This document shows positions 1-7,974 of a DNA stretch of 25,195 nt, one piece after another (the first letter of the stretch is position 1; each line of letters opens with the position of its first letter). Source of the stretch: Prolixibacteraceae bacterium (GTDB lineage: Bacteria; Bacteroidota; Bacteroidia; Bacteroidales; Prolixibacteraceae); the NCBI GenBank assembly GCA_016930735.1, contig JAFGGF010000290.1, forward strand, positions 1-25,195, given 5' to 3'. The notes beneath the pieces were generated by a model. It was not told where the DNA came from. It ran no database searches and was given only the letters and a program-made list of their open reading frames with translations. A program made the position numbers and the translations under genes.

Positions 1-719
1 AGGCTGATCTGGTTGCGGGCAGTTAACCGGAACATCGATTCCACACCTCTTGAATAACCCTTTAGCTTCTTGTTTTCTTTGTCTTTTTTGCCTTCCTTTT
101 TATTTTTTTTCTCTTTGTGCATTTTGATATTTTCATTTAATTGTTCCAATGTTTTTTTCTTATTCTCCTCCAAAACTGTTTTTCCGTATTCGGTATGATA
201 ATGGTGTTTCTTAAAAAATCCGATCGAATTCAGATTAAAATCTTTTTTATTAAAATCATACAATCCGGTTCTTTTCCATTCCTTACGGAGTTTTTCGGCT
301 TTCTCAAAGTACTCTCCCGTAGCAAAATGCATCAGGTCGGCATCGCATAAAACCTTTGATATTTCATCCTGTGGATTTTGCGGGACTTTTGTTGCAAGAA
401 TACAGCCTTCCACTTTTTTTATCTGATCTTCATCAATTCCTTTCGAAGACAAAAATTCACGGGCTGTTTCAGCACTTTTACTTTCATGGTCGATATCCTG
501 GAATACATATCCGACATCGTGAAAAAGGGCGCTCAGCTTAACCATATTCATCTGATCTTCATTCAACCCTGAATGATTACCAATAAATTCAGCATTTTTT
601 ACAATATCCCCTGCGTGTTCAAATGTGTGAAAAATAATATCCTCAGAAAGTTTTTGTTCAAGAAAGCTTGAAACGAATTTTTCAGCTTCCTGTAAAACCG
701 ATGCATTTATTTTACTCAT
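1..719 (-). CDS. HD-domain phosphohydrolase fused to a PycTM (Pycsar effector-like) domain, 3' end cut by window edge
   Basis: The frame is open from an ATG at 719 to the left edge (239 codons, no stop). Metal-binding residues typical of the HD superfamily are visible: H35 in HTFEH, H67-D68 in LFHDVGY, H78, and D126/D128 in LCDADLMH. HD enzymes usually hydrolyse phosphoester bonds, often in nucleotides. A very lysine-rich linker follows (about residues 200-220), then RGVESMFRLTARNQIS (224-239). That last stretch resembles the entry into the DUF5706/PycTM transmembrane domain found after HD domains in Bacteroidota proteins annotated as Pycsar system effector family. The membrane segments lie outside the window, so the second domain is inferred from 16 residues. 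No nucleotide cyclase gene lies upstream on this strand; the preceding gene is the phosphoesterase/barrel protein, 64 bases away. HD assignment is firm, the PycTM one is likely. Confidence 0.85.
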   Translation of the reverse strand, partial: MSKINASVLQEAEKFVSSFLEQKLSEDIIFHTFEHAGDIVKNAEFIGNHSGLNEDQMNMVKLSALFHDVGYVFQDIDHESKSAETAREFLSSKGIDEDQIKKVEGCILATKVPQNPQDEISKVLCDADLMHFATGEYFEKAEKLRKEWKRTGLYDFNKKDFNLNSIGFFKKHHYHTEYGKTVLEENKKKTLEQLNENIKMHKEKKNKKEGKKDKENKKLKGYSRGVESMFRLTARNQIS

Positions 720-783
720 CCTGTATCTATTTATTGTCTTCTAAATTAGCTAAATAACTTTGTTTTTCAAGAATTAGTATTTT

Positions 784-3700
784 TCAATACATAAAGCTGA
801 AAGTAAATCCAAAGGAGTTTTCTTCACTGGCAAAATTATATGTTGCCGAAATGGCTGTAAAGTCGAATGGAGTGAGCCACAGTCCAACACCCGTTCCCCG
901 GTGCCATTCCTTCGATTTTTCATTTTTGTACCAAACACGGCCTACATCGTTAAATACCAGCAAACCCAGTTGCCCGTTAAAAATATAACTTCTCAGGTTT
1001 GTCAGTTTAATTCTCAATTCTGTATTCTGATAAAATGACTTATCGCCTGCATACCGGTTGCTGTAAAGTCCACGAATATTGGTTTTCCCTCCCAGGTAAT
1101 TGGCATTGTAAAATTCATAATCGCCAAAGTTAACTGCGCCTCCAGCCCGTAATGCAAGCACTACCCTTGGATCTTTCCTGAAACTTAAATAGAAACTGAT
1201 ATCAGATTGTGCTTTAAAAAAGTTATTGTTATTTTCTCCTAACTTGTAAAAATCGGCTACCTGATTTGCCCAGTAAATTCCTCGTTTTGGCAGAATAGGA
1301 TTATCGCGGGTATCAACCATCAAATCAGCATTTAAACCGGCATAATGGTGACTTTTAAATGCCTCCGGATAAAGGGTTGACACAAACCTGCCGGTTGTAT
1401 CTGTTACATTATAATATTGGTAAAAAGCTCCCATAGAGTAGCTCACATTCCTGCCGATATAAAACTGTAATTTTGGATTGATCCCAATGAACTCGTACCT
1501 CATCCGGTAATATTCTTTACTGGCAACCAACCTTTCTGATTCATTCCCAAATCCAAAAAAGTTCTCAACATTCCTTGGGAAACTGGCTTCCACATCCAGA
1601 AGCAAATCAAAGTGCTGCGAGACTGAACTATACAATCCATTGTAAAAAGCAGCAAAAGCCCCTGTTTCAAAAGCATAGTTAAAATGAACCTTGTGGTAGG
1701 TGGAATCACGGAAGTTATACCTTTGGTTAAAAAATCCGGCTCCCAGATAAAAACCATCATCAATATTAAAACCTGCACTTGCCAAAGGCATTGTTTTATT
1801 TGGCCTGAACTGCATGCGTTCATAACGGTTTACCCATTTTTTATCAGCAAGTTTCAAACGTGTTTCCGGACCTTTTTTTATTGAATTCTTTTTGTTATTC
1901 CTGTCGTAGATCAAAGTCTTTTTCGATAATCCTTTTACTCTTGATTTATCTGAAATTTCATCTTTCCCCTTCCCGGCAATTACCCTGATTTTAATTCCTT
2001 TGTTGCTATTTCCTGTAATTTCAAACTGATCCTCTTCGCTCAGACCGTAAAGCCTGTTTTCTTTTGTTTCACCATAACGGAAAATCCGGTGGTACATTTC
2101 ATCTTTCAATTTTGCTTTTTTATCGCTCAGTTCAGTTACCGTAACTTCAACATCGCCGTTTTCTTTCCGGTCGGCTTCAAAAAACTCCCGGTCGTTTGTG
2201 CCGACCACATCAACAGTTCTCGAAATATACATGTAATGTTCACGGGCAAAATCACTGAGTTTTTCCCTCCTGGCTTTTAAAATATCTTCGATTTTCGCTC
2301 CAGTTAACTTATATATTTCGGGAGGAAATTCGCTAATTGCAGAATGGATCACAGAATCGGTAATATGAGTTTTGATAAACTCAGCTGTTTCCATCCATTT
2401 GTCCAGGTCAGGTTCGTTCAGGAAAGTACGGTCAAAATACCGTGCATTGTCGATCAGACCACTGATATTTTTTGAGTCATAATCAAAACCCTGTACCTGT
2501 GGATTGATCCATTTTCGGCTGGCAATCCATGGAATAATTCCCTGATTCACAAAATAGGGCTGATCGCGGTCGCGAGGGATTGGACGGTAAAAGATTTTAT
2601 CATCTTCTTTATAAGTTGCCCACCTCCACTGGTCGTCATGCCGGTCCCAGTCGTTAATGAATAAATCAAAAATCCGTGATTTTAATACCTGGTCCTGATC
2701 AATTTTGTGGTCCTGTTTTGTCCAAATATTTTCAAGAGCATCATCGGTGCTGATTATTTCCTTTGAATTTCCAAAACTATTGAGGCCTTCCCAGTATCCG
2801 GTTGCACGTTCCTCGAAAAGAAAAATCCCGTTTGCCAGGTCTTCCTGATAAATTCCAAAACGCGGATCGTCGGGCATCCAGACATATTTCGGATTTGTGT
2901 GCAAAACTCCGATTGCATCTGCCATCTTCGGGACTGTAATGGCTGCAAACGGATGTGATGCTGAAATACCATCCTGAATCAAATCGTAAGCAACGGTATT
3001 TCTTAGAAAATCGGGTAAGATTTTAAATACATCTTTATTAACCGACCTTAAAACATATTGTTTTTTTGTTTCCTTATTTCTTAACCTGAATGATTTTGTT
3101 TGCTGGCCTCCTCCTCTGCTCAGAATTTTAAGCCCTCCCTTTTCTGTACCGATATCAAAAACCGGGAAATCAATTTCAGTATCCCAGACATCCCTGTAAT
3201 TGTCGCCCATCAGAAACCGGTGGAGTTTACCTGCTTTGTACTTATCGCTTAACTTCGTATTTACTACACTATCGTTAAAATTAATCAGGCTTAATTCCTG
3301 TTTTTCCTGTTCTTCATTATAAACCGGCTTATTAAAAAGTTTTTTTCTGAAAAGCAGCTTTCCTTCACCTGTTTCATCGGGGCTTAAAAACTCTACCCAA
3401 ACATCGCCATTGTTATAGAACTTTAATACTGAAAAGCCGGTGCTTTGAGCCGCGAAATCAGTCTTATTTTCCTTTTTGGCAATATAGGTTGCTTCACCTC
3501 CTCCTCCACTGATTATTTGATGCAGACTATCTTTTTCTACATATTGCAGGTTATGTTCGTGCCCGGCAGCAAATATCAGGTTGGGAAATTCCTTAAACTG
3601 ATCTTCCAGGTTTTCAGTATAGATTTTGTACTCCGGATTTGCCATATCCTGAATCGTGCCAAAGTACTTTCGGTATGAAGTATAAATAAAACCGGGCGCA

Positions 3701-4476
3701 GGAATGACTGCGTTTTTATTTTTCATCATAAACGGGAAAAGGAGTGAATAAGCAGGGAAATTCCCCCCATGTACTCCCACACTGTGCAAAGGATGGTGCG
3801 TGGCAAATATGACTTTTTTATTTTTATTCCTCCTTAAAATATCCTGAATTTCGACAAGCAGGCCGGCAGCATTTATTTCTTCTTCATCGCTTCCTCCTGT
3901 TGGTTTTTCAAATTGATGGAACCACCATTGAGAGTCGAATACAACCAGTGTTATATCTTCAGTCAGATTTACTTCAACCGGTCCCGGACGGCCTTTGTCG
4001 GGCAAAAAGGTATTTCCCCTGTCGAGGTATTTTTCAATAAATTTTTCTTCGTTTTTTACTCTGTCCCAACCTTCACTTTTCCCGTTTTCCCAGTCATGAT
4101 TTCCCGGAATAAAAACAATTTCTCCCTTAAAATCTTTAACTGTTTTTAGTATGTTCACCAAAGTATCGGCATTCGGCTGGTAATCATCATCATCTTTATC
4201 AGGTAGTCCGTACGGATATACAATATCTCCTAAAACAACAAGTGCAGATTGTTTGGTTTGTTGACCAAGTTTTTTCTGAAGAAGCTTGAGCACCACATTT
4301 TCAGATGATGGATATTTCAGGTCACCGATCAGAAAAACAGAATAAAGTAATCCAGAGTCATTTTCAGGAACCTCATTTTCCCATCCTTTTACATCAGGGC
4401 TGTAGACTACTTTTTGTGAATAAACAGAAAGTGTAACGATACAAAAAAAGAGGATTAAAAATTTTTTTAACAACAT
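784..4476 (-). CDS. Exported calcineurin-like phosphoesterase with kinase-like middle region and C-terminal BamA/TamA-type outer-membrane barrel
   Basis: This 1230-residue protein starts with a signal peptide (about residues 1-20, ending SVYS-Q). Residues 45-310 carry the metallophosphoesterase motifs: GDLK (51-54), GDIVYP (83-88), GNHDWE (125-130), ATHHPLH (225-231) and GHEHN (305-309). Residues 450-700 form a separate region with VLRSV near 475-479, INDWDRH (607-613) and PIPRDRDQ (632-639), a spacing like the catalytic and metal-binding loops of HipA/FAM20-type atypical kinases. From about 890 to the end the sequence alternates as beta strands, with a GLYSNRY element and a terminal FSFMY, as in Omp85/surface-antigen barrels. 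The enzyme part is therefore expected in the periplasm or at the surface, tethered by the barrel. The start lies one base after the stop of the upstream propeller gene, so translation is probably coupled. Substrate unknown. Confidence 0.9.
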   Translation of the reverse strand: MLLKKFLILFFCIVTLSVYSQKVVYSPDVKGWENEVPENDSGLLYSVFLIGDLKYPSSENVVLKLLQKKLGQQTKQSALVVLGDIVYPYGLPDKDDDDYQPNADTLVNILKTVKDFKGEIVFIPGNHDWENGKSEGWDRVKNEEKFIEKYLDRGNTFLPDKGRPGPVEVNLTEDITLVVFDSQWWFHQFEKPTGGSDEEEINAAGLLVEIQDILRRNKNKKVIFATHHPLHSVGVHGGNFPAYSLLFPFMMKNKNAVIPAPGFIYTSYRKYFGTIQDMANPEYKIYTENLEDQFKEFPNLIFAAGHEHNLQYVEKDSLHQIISGGGGEATYIAKKENKTDFAAQSTGFSVLKFYNNGDVWVEFLSPDETGEGKLLFRKKLFNKPVYNEEQEKQELSLINFNDSVVNTKLSDKYKAGKLHRFLMGDNYRDVWDTEIDFPVFDIGTEKGGLKILSRGGGQQTKSFRLRNKETKKQYVLRSVNKDVFKILPDFLRNTVAYDLIQDGISASHPFAAITVPKMADAIGVLHTNPKYVWMPDDPRFGIYQEDLANGIFLFEERATGYWEGLNSFGNSKEIISTDDALENIWTKQDHKIDQDQVLKSRIFDLFINDWDRHDDQWRWATYKEDDKIFYRPIPRDRDQPYFVNQGIIPWIASRKWINPQVQGFDYDSKNISGLIDNARYFDRTFLNEPDLDKWMETAEFIKTHITDSVIHSAISEFPPEIYKLTGAKIEDILKARREKLSDFAREHYMYISRTVDVVGTNDREFFEADRKENGDVEVTVTELSDKKAKLKDEMYHRIFRYGETKENRLYGLSEEDQFEITGNSNKGIKIRVIAGKGKDEISDKSRVKGLSKKTLIYDRNNKKNSIKKGPETRLKLADKKWVNRYERMQFRPNKTMPLASAGFNIDDGFYLGAGFFNQRYNFRDSTYHKVHFNYAFETGAFAAFYNGLYSSVSQHFDLLLDVEASFPRNVENFFGFGNESERLVASKEYYRMRYEFIGINPKLQFYIGRNVSYSMGAFYQYYNVTDTTGRFVSTLYPEAFKSHHYAGLNADLMVDTRDNPILPKRGIYWANQVADFYKLGENNNNFFKAQSDISFYLSFRKDPRVVLALRAGGAVNFGDYEFYNANYLGGKTNIRGLYSNRYAGDKSFYQNTELRIKLTNLRSYIFNGQLGLLVFNDVGRVWYKNEKSKEWHRGTGVGLWLTPFDFTAISATYNFASEENSFGFTFSFMY

Positions 4477-4477
4477 T

Positions 4478-5407
4478 TTACCTGGTTTTATTTTTTGGTT
4501 TAAATTTCAGTAAAGTTGCAGCAAACTCTTCACCTTCATTCGAAATATAAAGGTTTCCATCCGGGTCAAAACAAATTCCTTCAGGTTGGTTGAATAACCC
4601 TGAATTTAATTTTACTACAGCCAGGAAATTCCCTTTTTCATCACAAACCAAAAGCAGGTTCCCGGTTGAAGCAAGAATATAAATATTCCCGGTTTCGGGG
4701 TGAATTGCAATCCCGGATGGCTGAAAAGTAATATCTCCTTTTGAAGGATTAAACAATTTAAGCAGTTTAATTCCCAATTTGGCGGCCACATTCAGTTTCC
4801 TGAGTTCTTTAATTTTTTCAATGTCTATTTCAATAACAGGTTTATCAGACAACTTTTTTTTATCCAGATCAAAGGAATAAACGGCCCTGATGCCTTCCCC
4901 TTTTTCGCTGTTGATAAAAGGAAATCCTTTGCAGGCAACTAAAAGCCTGTTGTTTTTACGGTCAAAAGCGAGCCCCTCAGTATCGTTTCTCTTGTTTAAA
5001 TCAGTATCATAATCCTTAACATCCAACGATTTTTCTTTTTCAGGATTTTTTATCCTGAAAAGTATGCCATTGCTTTTTAATACCCATATTTCATCACCAA
5101 CTACCTCAACTCCTTCGTAATCACCATCATTTGCAAAATCAATTTTATCAGTGATTTTTTCTTTTTCAGTATCAAAAAAATAGACATTCCCTTTCTCATC
5201 CTGAACCAGAGTTAACAGGTTTTCTTTGTAAAAGCTCAATCCTGAAACTTCAGTTAACCTGCCTGACAAATTATATTTTACATCAGCCTTCTTTAAATTA
5301 TAAGGGAATGAATAGGATTCGGATTTAAACAGAAAGTTTTCACTGAATTGCGCATTTACATTTAAAGTCAGGAAGAAAACAGTGAATGCAATAAAAACAA
5401 ACTTCAT
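4478..5407 (-). CDS. Secreted SdiA-regulated-type beta-propeller protein
   Basis: The chosen start at 5407 gives 309 residues beginning MKFVFIAFTVFF and ending the signal peptide at NVNAQ; a start nine codons upstream (5434) would place an odd hydrophilic stretch before the signal. The mature protein has repeated blade-like segments: LTEVSGLSF, GDYEGVEVV, DTEGLAFD, PSGIAIHPETGNIYI, QPEGICFDPDGNLYI. The recurring EG(L/I/V) and hydrophobic strand pattern fits the SdiA-regulated / phytase-esterase-like six-bladed propeller family, whose members are mostly uncharacterised. No catalytic residue can be assigned. It is the first gene of a two-gene unit with the phosphoesterase/barrel protein (one-base gap), suggesting the two act on the same envelope process. 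An active enzyme and a binding scaffold are both possible. Confidence 0.8.
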   Translation of the reverse strand: MKFVFIAFTVFFLTLNVNAQFSENFLFKSESYSFPYNLKKADVKYNLSGRLTEVSGLSFYKENLLTLVQDEKGNVYFFDTEKEKITDKIDFANDGDYEGVEVVGDEIWVLKSNGILFRIKNPEKEKSLDVKDYDTDLNKRNDTEGLAFDRKNNRLLVACKGFPFINSEKGEGIRAVYSFDLDKKKLSDKPVIEIDIEKIKELRKLNVAAKLGIKLLKLFNPSKGDITFQPSGIAIHPETGNIYILASTGNLLLVCDEKGNFLAVVKLNSGLFNQPEGICFDPDGNLYISNEGEEFAATLLKFKPKNKTR

Positions 5408-5567
5408 GTTAAAAAGGCTATATGTTGAAAGCAATGCAAGTTAAGCCACTTTAATGAAAGATGCAATACCTCATTGTCAAAGTTTTACTTATAAAATAAT
5501 TAATATCGATATGATCCATAATAACTCTCTTTATTATTTGCCGTATGATTTTATTAAAAACAAAAAA
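5408..5567. promoter_or_regulatory. Divergent intergenic region
   Basis: About 160 AT-rich bases separate the start of the minus-strand propeller gene from the start of the plus-strand methyltransferase gene, so promoters for both must lie here or inside the extended 5' frame of the methyltransferase. I do not see a convincing TAnnTTTG box with a correctly spaced upstream TTG on either strand; CAAAGTTT near 5479 is only a partial match for the minus strand. Confidence 0.4.
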
Positions 5568-6317
5568 ATGAAGTTGTCAGATTTATCAGATTTGAAACCA
5601 AAAAATTCAATAACTTTCTTTATAATGTTAATTTTTTACGGAATCATTCAGATGGGTGCTATATGGCAACAGAAAGAAAAATTCCAGATTCAGAAAGAAA
5701 AAATGATACAGCAGCAACTTAAATCAAGAGGAATTTCAGATCGGAAGGTGTTGGATGCATTTCTGGAAGTTGAACGTCACAAATTTGTTTTACCGGAATA
5801 CAGGGAACAGGCTTATGGAGATTTTCCCCTGATGATCAAAGAAGGGCAAACCATCTCACAACCATACGTTGTGGCATTTATGACAGAGCAACTGGCGTTG
5901 GAAAAGGATGACAAAGTATTGGAAATCGGCACAGGGTCAGGTTATCAGGCTGCCATTTTAGCTCAGCTTTGCGATTCGGTTTTTACAGTAGAAATATTTG
6001 AAACCTTAGCAAATGATGCCAAAACTCTTTTTCAGGAACTGGGGTATAACAACATTTTTGTAAAACACGGTGACGGCTACCTGGGCTGGCCCGAACATGC
6101 ACCTTATGATGCCATAATAGTTACCTGTTCACCTAAACATATCCCGGAACCTTTAAAGGAACAATTAGCTGAAAGAGGGAAAATGATCATTCCGGTGGGT
6201 ACCGGATTTGCTCAAAACCTTGTTTTACTTGAAAAGAAAAAAGGCAAAATCAGGCAGCGGAATGTCCTACCGGTGAGGTTTGTTCCCATGATTAATGAAC
6301 AAGGTAAAAGTTATTGA
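5568..6317 (+). CDS. pcm: Protein-L-isoaspartate O-methyltransferase, apparently exported or membrane-anchored
   Basis: From the start at 5568 the protein has 249 residues. It uses S-adenosylmethionine to methylate damaged isoaspartyl residues and begin their repair. Family motifs are clear: SQPYVVAFMTE (98-108), SAM-binding VLEIGTGSGYQAA (117-129), a post-motif HGDGYLGW and DAIIVTCSP, and GKMIIPVG. In front of the catalytic domain lies a hydrophobic segment (about residues 14-33, ITFFIMLIFYGII), which is not part of the usual cytosolic enzyme and looks like a signal peptide or membrane anchor. A further upstream ATG at 5454 is in frame and would add 38 poorly conserved-looking residues; the hydrophobic segment is retained with either start. 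First gene of the plus-strand island. Confidence 0.93.
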   Translation: MKLSDLSDLKPKNSITFFIMLIFYGIIQMGAIWQQKEKFQIQKEKMIQQQLKSRGISDRKVLDAFLEVERHKFVLPEYREQAYGDFPLMIKEGQTISQPYVVAFMTEQLALEKDDKVLEIGTGSGYQAAILAQLCDSVFTVEIFETLANDAKTLFQELGYNNIFVKHGDGYLGWPEHAPYDAIIVTCSPKHIPEPLKEQLAERGKMIIPVGTGFAQNLVLLEKKKGKIRQRNVLPVRFVPMINEQGKSY

Positions 6318-6558
6318 TTTATTTCAATGATAAGTTTCTGTTTAATCCATTATGAAAAGGATTAAAAAATACCATGTATTTTAACGAAAATTAAACATTG
6401 CCAGGCTCTTATTAACATTGATTAAGGACACAATCGTCTTTTATTTATTATTTTTACCATTGTTGCTTCAAAAATGAAAATTGATATCAGACCGGAATCA
6501 AATTCCTCTGATATTAGAAAAGTAAATGGCGGATATTGTGAAATTACTATTCTTTAAA

Positions 6559-6891
6559 ATGAAACATTTAACCGGTATATTAATTCTGACGATTGTTTTT
6601 TTTGCAGGCAAAAGCACTGCACAGGAAAGCTCAGAGGGTTATATGCCTCCATTGGTTAAACTGGTTTCATTCCAATCCGACCTTTTTCAGCCGGCAATAA
6701 TAGAAAATACAGATGACAGCCTGGATAGTAATGACATTTTTATGATTGATCTTCTTGTTTTCTGCCATCCTGATGTTTTATATCCATTGCATTCACATAT
6801 AAAAAACAATTTTAAAAATATTGTTTTCCCGTTTCTTTCACCCAAAGTAAAGACACTTATTGACCTCCCTCCCCCAGTGTTTTTTTCCTGA
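6559..6891 (+). CDS. Small secreted protein of unknown function
   Basis: I do not recognise this protein. The start at 6559 gives 110 residues beginning MKHLTGILILTIVFFAG, a good signal peptide with probable cleavage after STA-QES; the longer in-frame start at 6526 would add eleven residues before it. The mature part is about 85 residues, with an acidic stretch (ENTDDSLDSNDI, about residues 52-63), a hydrophobic patch (MIDLLVFCHP) and a proline-rich end (IDLPPPVFFS). It has one cysteine and no known motif. It lies 241 bases after pcm and 124 bases before the next small gene. The signal peptide supports a real gene, but with no homology evidence the call is moderate. Confidence 0.5.
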   Translation: MKHLTGILILTIVFFAGKSTAQESSEGYMPPLVKLVSFQSDLFQPAIIENTDDSLDSNDIFMIDLLVFCHPDVLYPLHSHIKNNFKNIVFPFLSPKVKTLIDLPPPVFFS

Positions 6892-7015
6892 ACATTTTCG
6901 GTTCAGATAATCATTTCAGATTTTTATTTGAACAATCGGTTAAACCCGGTTGAAAATGTTTAAACCATTGATTTTGTTATTCAGGAATTAAATTATTTAC
7001 TCAAAAAATATTAAA

Positions 7016-7417
7016 ATGAAAACAACAATAAACAAACCGTTAACTGATTTACAGTTGGATCATGGTTATTTTAATGATGAAAAAAACGCTTCTGATATTA
7101 AAATTGTCGATTATCTGGTTAATAACAGAAAAGGGCAAATTGAAATTTCTTTATTCTCGGAAATGTTTTGGGACAGTTCCCTGAAAATATCGCTTAGTCA
7201 AAATAAAATAATTATTATAATTTCTGAAATTGTTCAACCTCAGTTTTATAATTCGGCATTTATTAACGACTGGCAAAGTTATAGTTTTCAGCCTTATATA
7301 AGAATGAGGAATGTAAGTATGATGTTGCCAGGTGATAATTTTATTCTGTTAAGGCATTTTGTCATTCCTGAAAAATACCTGTTAAAAATATTCTTAAGAA
7401 AGGTTATAGAGAATTAA
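7016..7417 (+). CDS. Hypothetical small protein, possibly with a beta-sandwich fold
   Basis: This 133-residue protein has no signal peptide or membrane helix. After a charged N-terminus (about 1-30) come alternating hydrophobic strands: GQIEISLFSE (about 40-49), LKISLSQNKIIIIISEI (about 56-72), then RMRNVSMMLPGDNFILLRHFVIPEKYLLKIFL to near the end. The order of strands with a late turn and IP-E-YLLKIF has a loose similarity to alpha-crystallin/CS-type small chaperone domains, but the conserved A-x-x-x-G-V-L signature is absent, so this is only a hint. A rho-independent terminator begins 17 bases after the stop. Nothing in the neighbours reveals a job. Confidence 0.6.
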   Translation: MKTTINKPLTDLQLDHGYFNDEKNASDIKIVDYLVNNRKGQIEISLFSEMFWDSSLKISLSQNKIIIIISEIVQPQFYNSAFINDWQSYSFQPYIRMRNVSMMLPGDNFILLRHFVIPEKYLLKIFLRKVIEN

Positions 7418-7434
7418 GAGAGGAGGTAAAAAAG

Positions 7435-7470
7435 AAGGGCGCATCGTTTTAATGTTGCGCCCTTTATTTT
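7435..7470 (+). terminator. Rho-independent terminator
   Basis: A perfect 9-bp stem AAGGGCGCA (7435-7443) pairs with TGCGCCCTT (7456-7464) around a 12-base loop and is followed by a T-rich tail (tttattttatt). It lies just after the stop of the 133-residue hypothetical gene and before the separate HsmA-type gene, so it ends the first part of the plus-strand island. Confidence 0.85.
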
Positions 7471-7593
7471 ATTAATCCCAAGTTAAAAATTATATTGCCA
7501 CACCAAATTAATTTTTATTTTAATACCAGAATGTTTCTTTTAAACTATCAATGTGAAAAAAGTTATATTTAAATTGTTTAATAAAAATAATTT

Positions 7594-7974
7594 ATGTCAT
7601 TTCTATTGCTTTTTTCATCTGTAACAATAACCCTGGCCCTTATTTTTTACTCATTGGGAATCTGGGCAGAACGCATTTCTAAATATTTAAAGAAGTGGCA
7701 TGTTATAACCTTCTGGATTGGTTTTACTTTTGATGTATCTGGAACCACGGCGATGCATTTCCTGGCTACCAAACCTTTTATCCTGCTGGATATGCACACA
7801 CTAACCGGGCAGATAGCATTGTGGCTGATGCTGGCACATGCGATCTGGGCAACGGTTGTTGTAAAAAAAGATAATAAAGAGCTAAGGATAAAATTTCATC
7901 GTTACAGCCTGTTTGTCTGGTTAATCTGGCTGATTCCGTATTTTGGCGGAATGCTTATGGGAATGGGCAATTAA
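7594..7974 (+). CDS. HsmA/TIGR03987 family four-helix membrane protein
   Basis: This 126-residue protein consists almost entirely of four transmembrane helices (about 3-22, 37-58, 69-89 and 106-123), with short basic loops (RISKYLKKWH, VKKDNKELRIKFHRYS). The pattern WHVITFWIGFTFDVSGTTAM, the DMHTLTG turn and the final WLIPYFGGM match the family annotated as HsmA/TIGR03987, whose biochemical role is not established. Recurrent histidines at helix ends (H36, H55, H67, H82, H102) could suggest metal or haem binding, but that is inference. It sits after a terminator and so should have its own promoter; TATATTTA at 7564-7571 is a partial match. Its stop overlaps the stop of the convergent glycosyltransferase gene by four bases. 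Confidence 0.85.
   Translation: MSFLLLFSSVTITLALIFYSLGIWAERISKYLKKWHVITFWIGFTFDVSGTTAMHFLATKPFILLDMHTLTGQIALWLMLAHAIWATVVVKKDNKELRIKFHRYSLFVWLIWLIPYFGGMLMGMGN

Noticed and set aside
1684..1884. Open frames opposite the phosphoesterase-barrel gene
   Set aside because: They are antisense to a gene with strong motifs throughout and their translations show no recognisable domain.
5454..5567. Upstream in-frame extension of pcm starting at 5454
   Set aside because: The extra 38 residues look like translated intergenic DNA, and the start at 5568 places the hydrophobic segment near the N-terminus as expected of a signal or anchor.
6474..6557. 27-codon open frame (MKIDIRPESNSS...) ending one base before the ATG at 6559
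   Set aside because: Possible leader peptide, with a faint likeness to part of the 133-residue protein downstream, but too short to separate from chance.
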